Assembly (NCBI GenBank): GCA_009602725.1
Contig: WELB01000047.1
Coordinates: 560,425 to 575,569 of the forward strand
DNA from: Spirogloea muscicola
Lineage: Eukaryota; Streptophyta; Zygnematophyceae; Spirogloeales; Spirogloeaceae
Reading direction: 5' to 3'
DNA: 15,145 bases
Positions 1-11,859 of the stretch are shown here, piece after piece (positions within the stretch are counted from its first letter, which is position 1; each line of letters begins with the position of its first letter). The translations under genes and the position numbers were made by a program. The notes beneath the pieces are model-generated. The model did not search any database, was not told the DNA's origin, and saw only the letters and a list, made by a program, of their open reading frames with translations.

Positions 1-2230
<2,230 letters not shown>

Positions 2231-2286
2231 TCAGTTGCCCAGCCGACCTCCTCTTCTGATCGCGCATGCGCATGGCGGGCTGATCT

Positions 2287-2291
2287 TGTAA
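2287..2291 (+). terminator. Possible TGTAA polyadenylation signal of the RING gene
   Basis: TGTAA occurs 57 bases after the stop codon at 2228-2230. TGTAA is the usual poly(A) signal of chlorophyte algae. A five-base motif is weak evidence alone, but strand and distance fit. Confidence 0.4.
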
Positions 2292-2980
2292 CCACTGCGC
2301 CGACGATCTCCGCCAGTGACAGCAACCTTCCGGCACCTCGCTGTACATAAGAAGTCCGAGAGTATGGTGCATCCTTGGAGCTGCTGTAGCTTCGTCTGCG
2401 ACACCTTGGTGTTGTTGCGGCGACGGCAGCCGTCTGACAAGAGCACAGAGAGCGGCTGCAGCTGCGGCAGCGAGAGCTCAGCTGGTGCTGAGCAACCCAG
2501 GAGCTGCCGTGGGCAGCTTTGCTTATGGCAGATTGTTATGGAATTTTGGCGGCAGTTATGGGCGATAGCCTTGCCTTATTGGTGCTAAGTGTACATTAAT
2601 CAAGTCGTGAGTCGCGGTTATAGTCATTGGAACGTTTGCACTCACTAAGCAGAGCGAGTGACACATAATAACAACGATCTGACAGTCTGACAGCAGCTGG
2701 CGGCTCCCTTCCGGCCAGGGGTACAGTGACAGGCATCATTTCGCCAACTTTAGTCTATATGGAGATCGCGCAGCCACTCAAATAGAGATGGGTCAAGGTT
2801 AAGCTTCAACATGGGACCAAGCAATGGTATTTTGAATCAAACTTCAATTTCCCACTTGCGAAATGCCCAAGATAGGGACTTCTAACTGAGTGTAAGCTAC
2901 ACAAGAACCTCAGATCACTGGGGTATTGCTCGTTGCGTGGCAGAATGTTCTACCAGTGCATGAGAGTGGCCGCTACACCA

Positions 2981-2985
2981 TTACA
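2981..2985 (-). terminator. Possible TGTAA polyadenylation signal of FKGP
   Basis: On the minus strand TGTAA lies about 240 bases past the FKGP stop codon (3225-3223). The position gives a plausible algal 3' untranslated region. The motif is short and could occur by chance. Confidence 0.3.
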
Positions 2986-3222
2986 GAATTTGCTTGAAGT
3001 ACAGAAACAGCAAAGCCAGCTGACGATAACAGCACGGAGCACCTAGTCAAGGGGCACCTGAAGCTGCTGGAGTCTCGTGTCTCAGTAAAGATATGGGCTA
3101 CCACTTAGTAGGTATCACGCAAAGCGTATCCAAACCCGAGGTTGCTGGCACAATTTCTGTTAAATTTCCTACAGTGAATAAAGGGAATCAAATCAACAGC
3201 CATGTTTAGCCAGGTCAAGGTC

Positions 3223-6200
3223 TCAGCCTGTCCATAGGGCCCATTGGTGAACCAGGAGCGGCTCGCCGAGCTCCGCAACAGCCGCCGCAATAGCTACTGC
3301 CGACGCTGCATCCCTGGCCATGAGGATGCCGAAGCCACCGCCGCCAGCGCCCACCAACTTGGCGCCGCAGCAGAGGCTGCCGACGCGGGCGAGCAGCTCC
3401 TCCATCACTGCAGTGCCACTTTGCGGCACGAGCTCCTGATTCAAGCGCCACGCAGATGCGAGCGCGGCGCCCACATCGTCCAGCCGGCCGAGCGACAGGG
3501 CCGCCCGAGCCTCGTCTGCCAGCGCTGCGAGGACACCCACCGCAGACACCAGGGTTGCGTCTCGCTGCAGGTACCGCCGCACGACCTTCTGGAGGACGTC
3601 GCGCGCAAGCCTCACCTGCCACGCCACCCAAGGGAGGTGTCATTGTGCGGTTGTGACCAAAATGAAATAAGATAACAAGCAAGAAATAATTTAGATATTT
3701 CGATTACAGAAGTTATGGATTGGCGTATGCAGATATTCAAAATCTAAGACGAGACTGCCACCAGATGTACTCTCTGGCATCTAACTGCAGGCTTTGCAGT
3801 CAGTCCAACCTTCTAGATACGACTGTTAGCTCTACATTGAAGATGGGCCCACTTAGTAATATGGTAAACTCCTTCCAGCACACTTTGAGAAAGGATTCAT
3901 GGGCTTCAGCAAAGCGACTGTGTGCGACTATCAGTAAGGTGCAGCTTGCAGGATGTAAGAATATGTAGTGCCTGTCGTGACTCAGACTATGGCACTCGCG
4001 CTCTTGGTCCAGGAGGCCTGCAAGCATGAGCTCAGGGTGCACCTGGCCAGTGAACACGACAACAAGCCGAGCCTGCAGCTCCAACTGTAGTGCAGGGAGG
4101 AGCAGGATGGGCTCCACGGAGATGCGCATCGGCTGCGTCGGCAGGCTGGTCGTGCACTTGGCGCCGGGATATAGACCGCCGACCTGCAAAGCAGCACGCG
4201 CCCACAAAGAGGGTACTGAATTCAGGATCTAGCATTGAGGCCTAGCATTGGAATTGGAGACTTTCGGAGCAGAGATAGATGGTTACAAGTGATAGAAAAG
4301 CCGAAAGTCAAGCCTTCAGTAAATGCATGGCAATTGTGAGCGATCCAGTCAACGTCCTAATGCGAGAGCAACTCTGGATGCTAAAAGTGCCAACCATCTA
4401 ACTTCCACATCCACAAGCGACTGACAAAGCAGTGCCATTACAGCCGCCAGCGTGATGCAGACATTGGTTAGAGGTCAAATTAAGGGTCATTGCGGAGAGC
4501 CTGCCTTAAAGGGTTCGATGGAAGGGTTTGTTATACTTCAGTACTGAATCAAAATGGGTTCTCTTATATGAATGTTCATACAGGTCATGGTCAAGGTTGA
4601 AAGTGAAGCCTCTAGAATATTGCACCTGGTCCTGCCAGCCGCCGCCAGTGCCCATTTGCTGCTCCAGCAGGAGCACGAGGCTGGAGACGCGCTCGTTGTC
4701 GTCGCCCCCGCCGCCGACTTGCAGGAGTGCGCGCACGAGCGCAGCAGCCAGGATGCTGGACGTGCCCAGGCCGCTGCCGCGGGGGACGGTGGCCCACGTC
4801 TCGACGCGGAGACCCCAAGGCATAGAGCCGGCTGCCACTCCGAGGGCCTCGTAGCCAGTGACGCGCAGCGCGGCCCTGGCGATGCAGAAGGGCTCAGCCG
4901 GCGAGAGCGCTGCGCCCGCCAGGTCCGCAAGGCCCCGGAGCGACAGCCGGTTTCCCGCTTCATCGGAGAACTCTAGTCCTGCCTTGACAACAGCAGAACC
5001 CAAAGTAGAATGTCAGTACTTAGTCTGGTATATGAGTGTCAGGCTTAAATTTGTACTTAATAGCTGACATTTCATGATCTAAATACTCAGTCATATAAGT
5101 AGGAGTTAGGCTTCAATTTGTCATTAACAGCTGTAATCTCGCAATGTACTCGCACCTGGCCCTGGTGTGACTGTGACTCTGGCGCCGACCGGTGCGGCGC
5201 CGTCGAGCATGACGGCGAGGTTCAGGACGCGGCCGACGCGCTCCAGGCTCCACGGCGGCGTGTCGCTCCACCCGCCGACGAGATCGAGTCGCACCGGCAG
5301 CTCAATGACGGCAACGGCGCCGACTGTCGGAGCAGGAGGGGAGCACAATTTTGCCTGGCCAAGTTGGGGGTCGGCGTTGCCAATTTGCAACGTCGAGCGA
5401 CCTGCCTTCAAGCAAGCAGAAGAGGTCAGATCCTATCTCTCCGTCATGATTTGAAGCGCAAGAGTGCCACCGAAACGGAAGTGAGCTGCTGTATCTTATC
5501 TTATAGGAGTCCTATCGAGTACTCAACATGTGTCTAAGAGACATGGCAGCACCAGCTGACGACTCGACACCAAACGAAGGCGTCTCTGCTTCTACACCCA
5601 AGTCACCTGTCACACTTTCGGCAGACCCCAACCCCACAGCAGCGGCAGTCTCGTCAGCCACTGCCCGCCAAATGGCATGGTCGAGCGCAGCACGCTCGTC
5701 AGGCACCATGCTACCGAGAGTGCCGAGCACATCCAGCCGCGCCTGCAGCAGCCGGCTGCGGGGAACACCGTCGACCGTGCCTGGCGAGCTAGCAGGAGCT
5801 GTGGACTGGAGGCCGTCATAGCCAGCAATTGGCACCTCAGCCATTGCTGCAAAGAGTTGCGCCGCAGCGGCGCTCTCCGCCGGGATGAGCGCGCAGAGGG
5901 TGGCCAAATTGCGCCCAAATGACCTCGTCTGCAGGAGCACACAATGTAGCATCTCAAGCCTTCATTCATTCCTGCGCAACTTTGCAAATTAGCACATAGT
6001 TTCACAAGGTGGACTAACATCCATGGGGATTGAGTGGCAAAGCCCAAGACCCAGAACCTCAACTTGCTAGACAACTGTGCACGATGAAGCACCTGCATCC
6101 TGCACCTCCATGTTACAGAATCGGAGAAGGCAGAGCCCGAGCACAAGTGTATCACATCATCACGTAGTAATGTAGAGACCCAATGTTTCTTGCAGATAAC

Positions 6201-9200
6201 ACTAATGTGAAACAGTTTAGGAGTTGGAGTTGAAACAGAGTCTAGTAGCTGACCTCAATGCTCGCCATGGCAATCTGAGCAGCCTTGAGGCCCCTCGTGA
6301 GGCGCACCTCACCAAGGAGCGCGCCGAAATCGACGATCGCATGCACTGCAGCCAGGCTGAGCCTCTCTGAGGCGCGCCACTTGGTGGCAGCTACACTATC
6401 CGGCGGCCCGACGCCGAGCAGCCAGGCTGCTGCGCGGAGGCCGTCCCGGAGCGAGCGCACAATGGGAAAGAGTCTCGCAGTCCACAGGCACTCGGCTGCC
6501 GCCTCAGTGGGCTCCCAGAGCTCCGTCGCAAGCACCTCCCGGCACCTTAGCCAGTCTGTCCAGGGCCGGCCACCAAACGTCCCGCCGTGACGACCGCCGC
6601 CGTCGTCGACCATCAGCTGCTTGGGATTGTCATCTACGCCGCAGGCGAGGACAATGCTGCCACGGCCGTTGACCAGCGGGGCCCTCCACACGCAGCTGCT
6701 GTTGGGCACCACCCAGAGCCAAGCAGTGGTAGCTTCTGAAGTCCCAGGTTCGTCGCTGGAAGCAGCATCCGATGCGTCAATGCCCATGACAATGCATCGG
6801 TTGCCCACTCGGCAGCCGGCCGTAAGGACTGAGTCGGCTACAAGCGAACCATCGCCGACAGACGCCCCGGCCTCCACGATCGTTGACACCAGCGTCGCTG
6901 GAAGCAGGCTTAGATTCTAATATCAAAATCAATGTAAGGGAGACTAAATAACTGGGATGCGCAATACTAATTTGTGACAAAGAGTGTATATAGTGTGACA
7001 GAAAAGCATGTATATATGAATAGCTGCACATTAGCTGCACACACCTGATTCGGCAACGTGGCAGCAGGACGGCCCGGCGGTCGACGAGAGGTGGCGGCGT
7101 GATACGCGCCCACCAAGCGCGTGCCCAAGGTGGTCAAGGATCTCCCCCGATGTCCCAAAATGCATGAACGTCAGGTCCTCTGTGCCAACCACCTCAAGGG
7201 GATATGTCAGCAGATGGAACATGCATACAATTTGTTAATCACCTGGTGGTCCAGAGGGTGAAGCTTGCCACGTGGGCAGTCAAAGACAATCTCTCAATGC
7301 CTTGGCTGCCACCAGAAACAATTGATGCTCAGGAGAAGCTACTTAAAGTACAATATCTGATCAAGTGTAGGGTTTGATGTGCAATAAGGTTAATGGGCTC
7401 AATTACTGATCAGTCACCGCTCAGGAGAGGGCACTGCGATGCTTGAGCATCTGACACTAATACGCACCGACATATCATGGTAGTAGCCATAAGTCAGATA
7501 AGTCAAGCAGATGGTACTTGACGTTAATAGACGTAAACTTGCGTGACATGCTTCACGAGCGCAGATAGTGACGCCCTCACCAGCAACATACAAGGACAGC
7601 CGGCGGGCTGCAAGTTGTGAGGTCATGGTGCTTCCTAGTGGCCGGGACGCCAGCCAGGAACGCCGGGCTGGCACCCAGGCTGCAGCAAGCTCCTCGTACA
7701 GGCTCACCTGGCCCACCGAATCAAGGTGCTGCCTAATTATTGCAACATACTCCTCGCATGTGAAGGATAACCAGGACCCAAATCAGGACTGTAACAGTTC
7801 CAAATGATTGATTACGGCACTTGTGATTCTATGGTTCAGAATGTTTACCCCAGACGTTAGTGTACCTCATCGCCGCTTGCTAGCAAGCTTGCAACTGGGT
7901 CTGGTTCAGCCAAGGCCAGGCGGATGAGGTCCCGCCAGGCGCCGCCACGCATAGCGAAGATGCCTGTGTCCAGGAGCGCAGCGCCGGCCTTAGAGACAGC
8001 ATTCCTGGCCACCATCTCCTGGACATATGCGAGGTGCTAAGCCTGAATCAAGTAGTGAGCCCAACACTGGGCTCCGTCCTTGCTTCTATACGTAAGTTGT
8101 GCTCTTCTACAGGTATTTTACCACTAATTATCAAGAGGAGTACCATGTGAATGCGCGCGGAATACATGACATGACCTCGCCTGGAAGAACCTCTTGCCAT
8201 TGCAAGGCCGAGCTAGGAATAATAGGACACAAAGTCGCCACCATCCACCTTACACAAAATTTGGGCAAAGTACTTTACTAAACAGCAGGAGTGCAAAGCG
8301 CTGGGCTTTACTTGGCCTTCATTTGGGAATCTCACAAGCAAGTAGCAAGAGCACTCAGTCGCCAAAGCATAGTCAGGATTGCCCACTGCCTAGGTCCTAA
8401 TTCCAGAGCCTTAACCCCTTAAGCTATACCAATAGTCAAGCCCGTCAAATTGTCTGTTAAGTTTCATCGGTTGCAACAAATCTGAGGCTCACCTGCACTG
8501 TCGGCTTCTGCAGCAGGTCAGCCACAAGTCCCATGGCCGACACCGTGCCGCTCTCCCTGCCTCTGCTCAGGGCGCCTTTCATACCAGCCTCTTGGCCTAG
8601 CTCAGGGAGTACTACACCATGGTGCTTGGCGACGCTGAGCGGCACAGGGGCAGTTATAATGCACACGCCGTCGGGTGGGCACGCGACGTGTCTGCTGTCA
8701 AAGCAGGCTAGCACGTCACCAGTCATGATGAAAAGGCCGCCTGTGGCACAGCACAACAAGACTTCCTGAACTCAATAGGCTCAAGGTCTCTGAAGGTCAG
8801 ATCTTTAAGCTGATTGAAGGCTGGTAAAAGGGAAAGACATTTATTAAGGATAACGGCTTCAGCTTTCAGGTAGCATTGGAGGTCAAGGCTTTGCCAATTT
8901 TCAGCAATTCCCTAGCTTGTTAGAGAATTCTTCTCTACTGAGACTGATCTGTGTAAGGCCGACGCAGCCCTAGCGTTGACTCCATCTGTGACAACAGTAC
9001 ATGCAGAGTAACAGATAAAGTAGCAACTTGACAACCTGAGTGACATGTTACTCTGGTAGAGTCTTAAAGCATGTGTGACCTTTTGACATCCAGAGCCCAA
9101 AGAGACAAACCCTACATTCTGACCACCTAACCTACATCCCTGTAAGCTCTGACGTTGATCTTTACCCAAAACCTTAACCTACATCCTAAACCCTTAAACC

Positions 9201-10238
9201 CCAGACATTTTTGCTCAGCAAGAACTGATGACAACTTCGTGCGGTGCCATACCTTGGCCGTCAAATGTGCGCACGGCAGGGGCGGATAGAGCGAGTATGT
9301 GGTCAAAGAGCGTGGCGACCGGCGCGTCGGGGTCGGCGCCCGTGAAGCCCGTCGGCAGCGGCAGCGGCACAAAGGGCTTGCCGGCTGGGTTAGCCCACGG
9401 CACCCGCTTCGAGTCGCCGCCGGCGTGAACCAGCAGCACCGCCATGCTTGCCAGCTTCTCTGCCGCCGCTACAGCTGTACTGGCCGCACTGGCCGAGCTG
9501 GACCCAGCAGTAGTGCCATATTGCTGAAATAGCCAGAAATAGCCCAATTAGCAATCAAGGATACAGATTCAGGCCGGCCTTTCTGCAGCCTCTGGCTGTC
9601 ATCAAGGGGATAGCTCTCCGGCGGCTAGTCTTTCTGACTTGCGGCTCCTAACTAGAGGTTACTGAGTGGTTATGCTACCAAGTGAATGTCAAGCTGGCTG
9701 TTCACTGCCTTCGCCCCATTTGGGAGAGCCACATTCTGTTTATTCCTGTCAGGACTTCAGAATCGCTTTTGAGGCTTTATCTTGGACACAGGCTGCACGC
9801 AATGCCAGCTTCACAAGGCAAGTCGCATTGCCAAATGGCACTCACGCTAAAACCCACCTCAGTAATGTGGGCGACGAGGCCACGAATGGCATTAAATGTG
9901 GCTCCGCCTGAGCCGATTCGACAGCCGTCGGGGTCGGGCACCGCCAGCGCCGCCGTCGTCGAAGCCAGACGGCCGCACCGGCGCGCCTCCGCGAGCTGCG
10001 CAGCGTACAGGCTCGCCTGGGCGGGGCTGTGCGCCGCATGCTCTGGATTTAGGGTCTAGGGTTCAAACCCTAAAACCTAAATCTAAACCCCAAACCGCAG
10101 CATTACGGCGGCAAAGGCAGACCTGGCGGCGGTGAGCACGACGGCGTCCCATGGCGGCATGCGCTGTGGGGCCTCCACGCTGAGCCGCAGGGCCGCCCAG
10201 GCGGCGGCCAGAGCGTCGGCGGCTGTGGCGGTCACCAT
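3223..10238 (-). CDS. FKGP: Bifunctional L-fucokinase/GDP-L-fucose pyrophosphorylase
   Basis: This enzyme phosphorylates salvaged L-fucose with ATP, then joins fucose-1-phosphate to GTP to form GDP-L-fucose for glycan and wall synthesis; it is likely cytosolic. Thirteen exons (5' to 3'): 10238-10123, 10026-9858, 9523-9253, 8740-8493, 8018-7866, 7752-7581, 7179-7045, 6897-6254, 5928-5571, 5323-5156, 4978-4626, 4183-4043, 3615-3223. All are GT-AG and in phase, giving about 1106 residues against 1055 in Arabidopsis. The N-terminal pyrophosphorylase half carries HAGGDSKRVPWANP (about 128-141) and GGLFIMTGD (about 186-194). A repeat-like beta segment follows around 420-470. The C-terminal GHMP kinase half has the substrate motif ELPVRLDLVGGWSDTPPW (763-780), ATP loop PRGSGLGTSS (877-886), GTGGGWQDQ (921-929) and KLVGAGGGGFG (1062-1072). 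The ATG at 10238 is the first after an in-frame TAG about 32 codons upstream. The gene looks intact. Exon 9 may instead end at 5553, adding six residues. Confidence 0.96.
3616..4042 (-). other. FKGP intron 12
   Basis: This 427-base intron runs from GTGCAC to GTGGCAG. The exon 12 frame stays open about 80 codons into it, so a retained-intron transcript would add a long tail before a stop at about 3800. No gene or repeat is recognisable inside. Confidence 0.8.
4184..4625 (-). other. FKGP intron 11
   Basis: This 442-base intron separates GTGGGWQDQ from VGGLYPG. Its only visible structure is a short direct repeat of CTAGCATTG near 4230-4251. No gene is seen. Confidence 0.8.
5017..5146. repeat. 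Diverged tandem duplication in FKGP intron 10
   Basis: Two adjacent units, about 5017-5083 and 5084-5146, share the order TACTYAGTC, a TATA/GAG patch, AGGCTT, AATTTGT, TTAA and AGCTG. By eye they are roughly 70-75% identical with small indels. The second unit ends just before the intron donor at 5155, so it may have lengthened this 177-base intron. Confidence 0.65.
5929..6253 (-). other. FKGP intron 8
   Basis: This 325-base intron lies between the pyrophosphorylase-side exon and the linker exon. Its donor GTCAGC is weak, and its acceptor TCCTGCAG is good. Nothing else is recognised in it. Confidence 0.75.
7180..7580 (-). other. FKGP intron 6
   Basis: This 401-base intron has donor GTGAGG and acceptor TTGGCACAG. 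The acceptor was chosen because it gives a gap-free match to the plant family at LYVAEDLTFMHFGTS. An alternative acceptor at CCTTGAG, 12 bases upstream, would leave a phase mismatch with this donor. No gene is seen inside. Confidence 0.75.
7750..7754 (-). promoter_or_regulatory. Tandem AG acceptor at FKGP exon 6
   Basis: The minus strand reads GCGAGGAG, so the exon can begin at 7752 or 7749 without changing frame. The choice decides whether one Glu is included before YVAIIRQ. Homology does not settle it. Confidence 0.45.
8019..8492 (-). other. FKGP intron 4
   Basis: This 474-base intron has donor GTGAGC and acceptor ATGTCCAG. It is AT-richer than its flanking exons. No gene or repeat is recognised in it. 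Confidence 0.8.
8741..9252 (-). other. FKGP intron 3, with a telomere-like tract near its donor
   Basis: This is the longest FKGP intron (512 bases), with donor GTATGG and acceptor GTGCCACAG. Its 5' part contains the degenerate CCCTAAA-like tract at 9106-9202, listed separately. The rest is unremarkable. Confidence 0.8.
9106..9202. repeat. Degenerate interstitial telomere-like tract in FKGP intron 3
   Basis: The + strand contains CAAACCCTA (9106-9114), then ACCCAAAACCTTAACC, then CCTAAACCCTTAAACCCC (ending at 9202). These resemble diverged plant-type CCCTAAA units. The 12-mer TAACCTACATCC occurs twice (9128-9139 and 9175-9186), 47 bases apart, showing internal duplication. The G-rich strand is the sense strand of FKGP. 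Confidence 0.6.
9524..9857 (-). other. FKGP intron 2
   Basis: This 334-base intron has donor GTGGGT and acceptor CTATTTCAG. Nothing beyond ordinary intron sequence is seen. Confidence 0.8.
10048..10096. repeat. Head-to-head telomere-like repeats in FKGP intron 1
   Basis: On the + strand TTTAGGG (10048-10054), TCTAGGG and TTC are followed directly by AAACCCT (10065-10071), AAAACCT, AAATCT, AAACCCC and AAACC. These are degenerate units of the plant-type TTTAGGG telomere in opposite orientations, meeting at about 10064/10065. The tract fills 49 of the 96 bases of intron 1 and reaches to 21 bases from the acceptor. The AAACCCTA core also matches the plant 'telo-box'. Confidence 0.75.
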
Positions 10239-10582
10239 CGAAGGAGTGGGGTCTGCCAATGGTAAGGACTTAGTTGGTGTCTTAAGAGCTTGTCGATTGC
10301 CGTCCGGTATTCGGGCATCAGTTAGCGACCTCTATACATGTGCTGACTCGTGGTAACTGAGCGGGTCAGCTTAGCAGCAGGTGATGTACATCTGTAAATG
10401 TGCTTGCCTTTGTACTTGGCTGCACAGGCCCTCCATCACTAGATACACATTTGTCCTTTTGGAGAGTCACTTCCATTCTGGTGCTCTTCCAAACGGGGCG
10501 GGGGCTGTGAATGGCCAGCCCAGAATGAACAAGGTCCAGAGGGCCGAAAGGCGCCTGAAACACAGCTATGCAAGAGTCTAAA

Positions 10583-10702
10583 GCCGGCAGCCCCTGAGCT
10601 GCATTTGGCAGCAATGGCTGCTGACTCGGGGTGACTGAGCTCCACTCGCTGTTGTCTCTTGCATAGGCTCTCGCTGCCAAATGCAGCTCACGTGTTGCCG
10701 GG
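10583..10702. repeat. Imperfect inverted repeat, 30-base arms and 60-base loop
   Basis: The arms are 10583-10612 and 10673-10702. The inner 17 bases (GAGCTGCATTTGGCAGC, 10596-10612) pair perfectly with 10673-10689. The outer 13 bases pair at 9 positions, giving 26 of 30 pairs in total. The element lies about 345-465 bases upstream of the FKGP start codon. It could be a small foldback element or a stem-loop transcript. Confidence 0.75.
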
Positions 10703-11462
10703 CTCAAAAGACTGCCGGCGCCAAGCCAGCTCCCTGCAACTTTGCCGCGAGCTGCTGCAACTGCCTGAGAAGCTCTGCTGTCATCAGCGACCACCTGGTT
10801 GATTGACCAATTCTACAATCTCTGTCTCGCGCACAGGTTGTCATGCACTCATTGCGACTATTGCAGTACCTTACCTGACTGCCAGTGAGTCTCACGTCAA
10901 TTGCACGCCTACTTGCCAACAATCTGTGAGCTAGCTTCACACAGCCCTCGCCCCATTAATGAAGCTGCTTTTTCTCACTTGCCCAACAACTCCCAACGAC
11001 TGTTGCACTGCGAGTCGTGCTCGTCATCGATATCTGCCGATATGACACTTGCCAGCCTTCTGACAGTCCTTAGCTTTCGCTTACCTTCGTTTTGCAAGCT
11101 TTCACGGATACCTGTCAGCCATTTTTCCCCTTGCCATTCTAGCCATGTACATAGAAATTCCCCAGTATATTCCGCATCTTACCAGACAGACCATCACTAG
11201 GAGCTAGAACGGCTGCTTACATAAAGCCACGTCCACGTCGTCAGAAGCCCACAATTGCATGGCTCATTATACCAGCTTCAGCTTGCTGACTGCAGCAGTA
11301 GATGGTGCATCACGTTTGCAGTGCAGCTGCATCAGCAGGCAGTGCCCAGGAAAGTAGCAAATGATGGCTCAGAAGTTGGTCACCTCAGACTGTAGTGTTG
11401 TGCACTAATCATCTCTCAGTTCAGCACAAAGCTCAGTGGCAAAGCTAGAGGAGTATATTATG

Positions 11463-11467
11463 TTACA
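11463..11467 (-). terminator. Possible TGTAA polyadenylation signal of PHT1
   Basis: On the minus strand TGTAA occurs about 390 bases past the PHT1 stop codon; another copy lies at 11221-11217. This fits a long algal 3' untranslated region. It is weak evidence by itself. Confidence 0.25.
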
Positions 11468-11859
11468 TTGCATCAGTGCCAAGGAAAGGACAATCAGAAG
11501 TTCCTCTCGGGTCCGTTTGGCCAAAACCTTTCTCATCATCAGCCTCGAGACATTTTGTATGATGATGTGTTGTCTAAGTTCTTGGCTGGCTGGGCTTGGT
11601 TTGTGGGGGGAAGGAGGGAGGGGGGGTTAAGGGCGTCCAGAAATGCAAGTTCTTTAACTAAGGCCTCGAAGCAGTGCCCTGCTGCCAGGCATTAGTGGGA
11701 GCAAGCATGTCATGAATCTGCCACCCTTGAAGCCACATGCACCAGAAAGTGGCGGGTGCAGGGGGCAGACGGGGCATCTTCGCGACAGCTCCTTCCCCCA
11801 ATATTAAATAACTCCAGGCATATCTACCGAAGTATTGCCAGAAGGAAGCCAAGGTATTC

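Larger units (their letters stand above)
2231..3222. other. Convergent intergenic region, 3' ends of the RING gene and FKGP
   Basis: About 1 kb lies between two stop codons facing each other. It should hold both 3' untranslated regions. No open frame resembling a known protein, no RNA gene and no clear repeat is seen. TGTAA motifs lie near each stop codon on the matching strand and are listed separately. Confidence 0.75.
10239..11859. other. Intergenic spacer, FKGP upstream region and PHT1 3' region
   Basis: These 1.6 kb lie between two minus-strand genes in tandem. The part near 10239-10900 should hold the FKGP promoter and leader. The part near 11400-11859 should hold the PHT1 3' untranslated region. 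Open frames of up to 142 codons exist but have no recognisable domain or gene-like composition. A G-rich tract (about 11607-11629) and the inverted repeat at 10583-10702 are the only clear structures. Confidence 0.65.

Noticed and set aside
3244-3675. Long + strand open frame opposite the last FKGP exon
   Set aside because: It is a shadow of the GC-rich FKGP exon on the other strand and has no domain-like sequence of its own.
3800-4207. 135-codon minus-strand frame through FKGP exon 12 as an alternative C-terminus
   Set aside because: The exon part ends at a good donor (4042/4041), and splicing to 3615 restores the conserved kinase C-terminus with KLVGAGGGGFG. The extension is intron read-through.
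4572-4976. 134-codon + strand open frame
   Set aside because: It lies exactly opposite FKGP exon 11, which carries the ATP-binding motif. It is an antisense shadow.
10048-10096. Telomere-like repeats as a true chromosome end
   Set aside because: The tract is short, degenerate, in both orientations and inside an intron of an intact gene. It is interstitial.
10366-10794. 142-codon minus-strand open frame in the spacer
   Set aside because: No recognisable motif or family resemblance, and it runs through both arms of the inverted repeat. It is most likely chance.
10901-11200. 99-codon + strand open frame in the spacer
   Set aside because: Ser/His-rich, with no domain, no splice context and no match I recognise.
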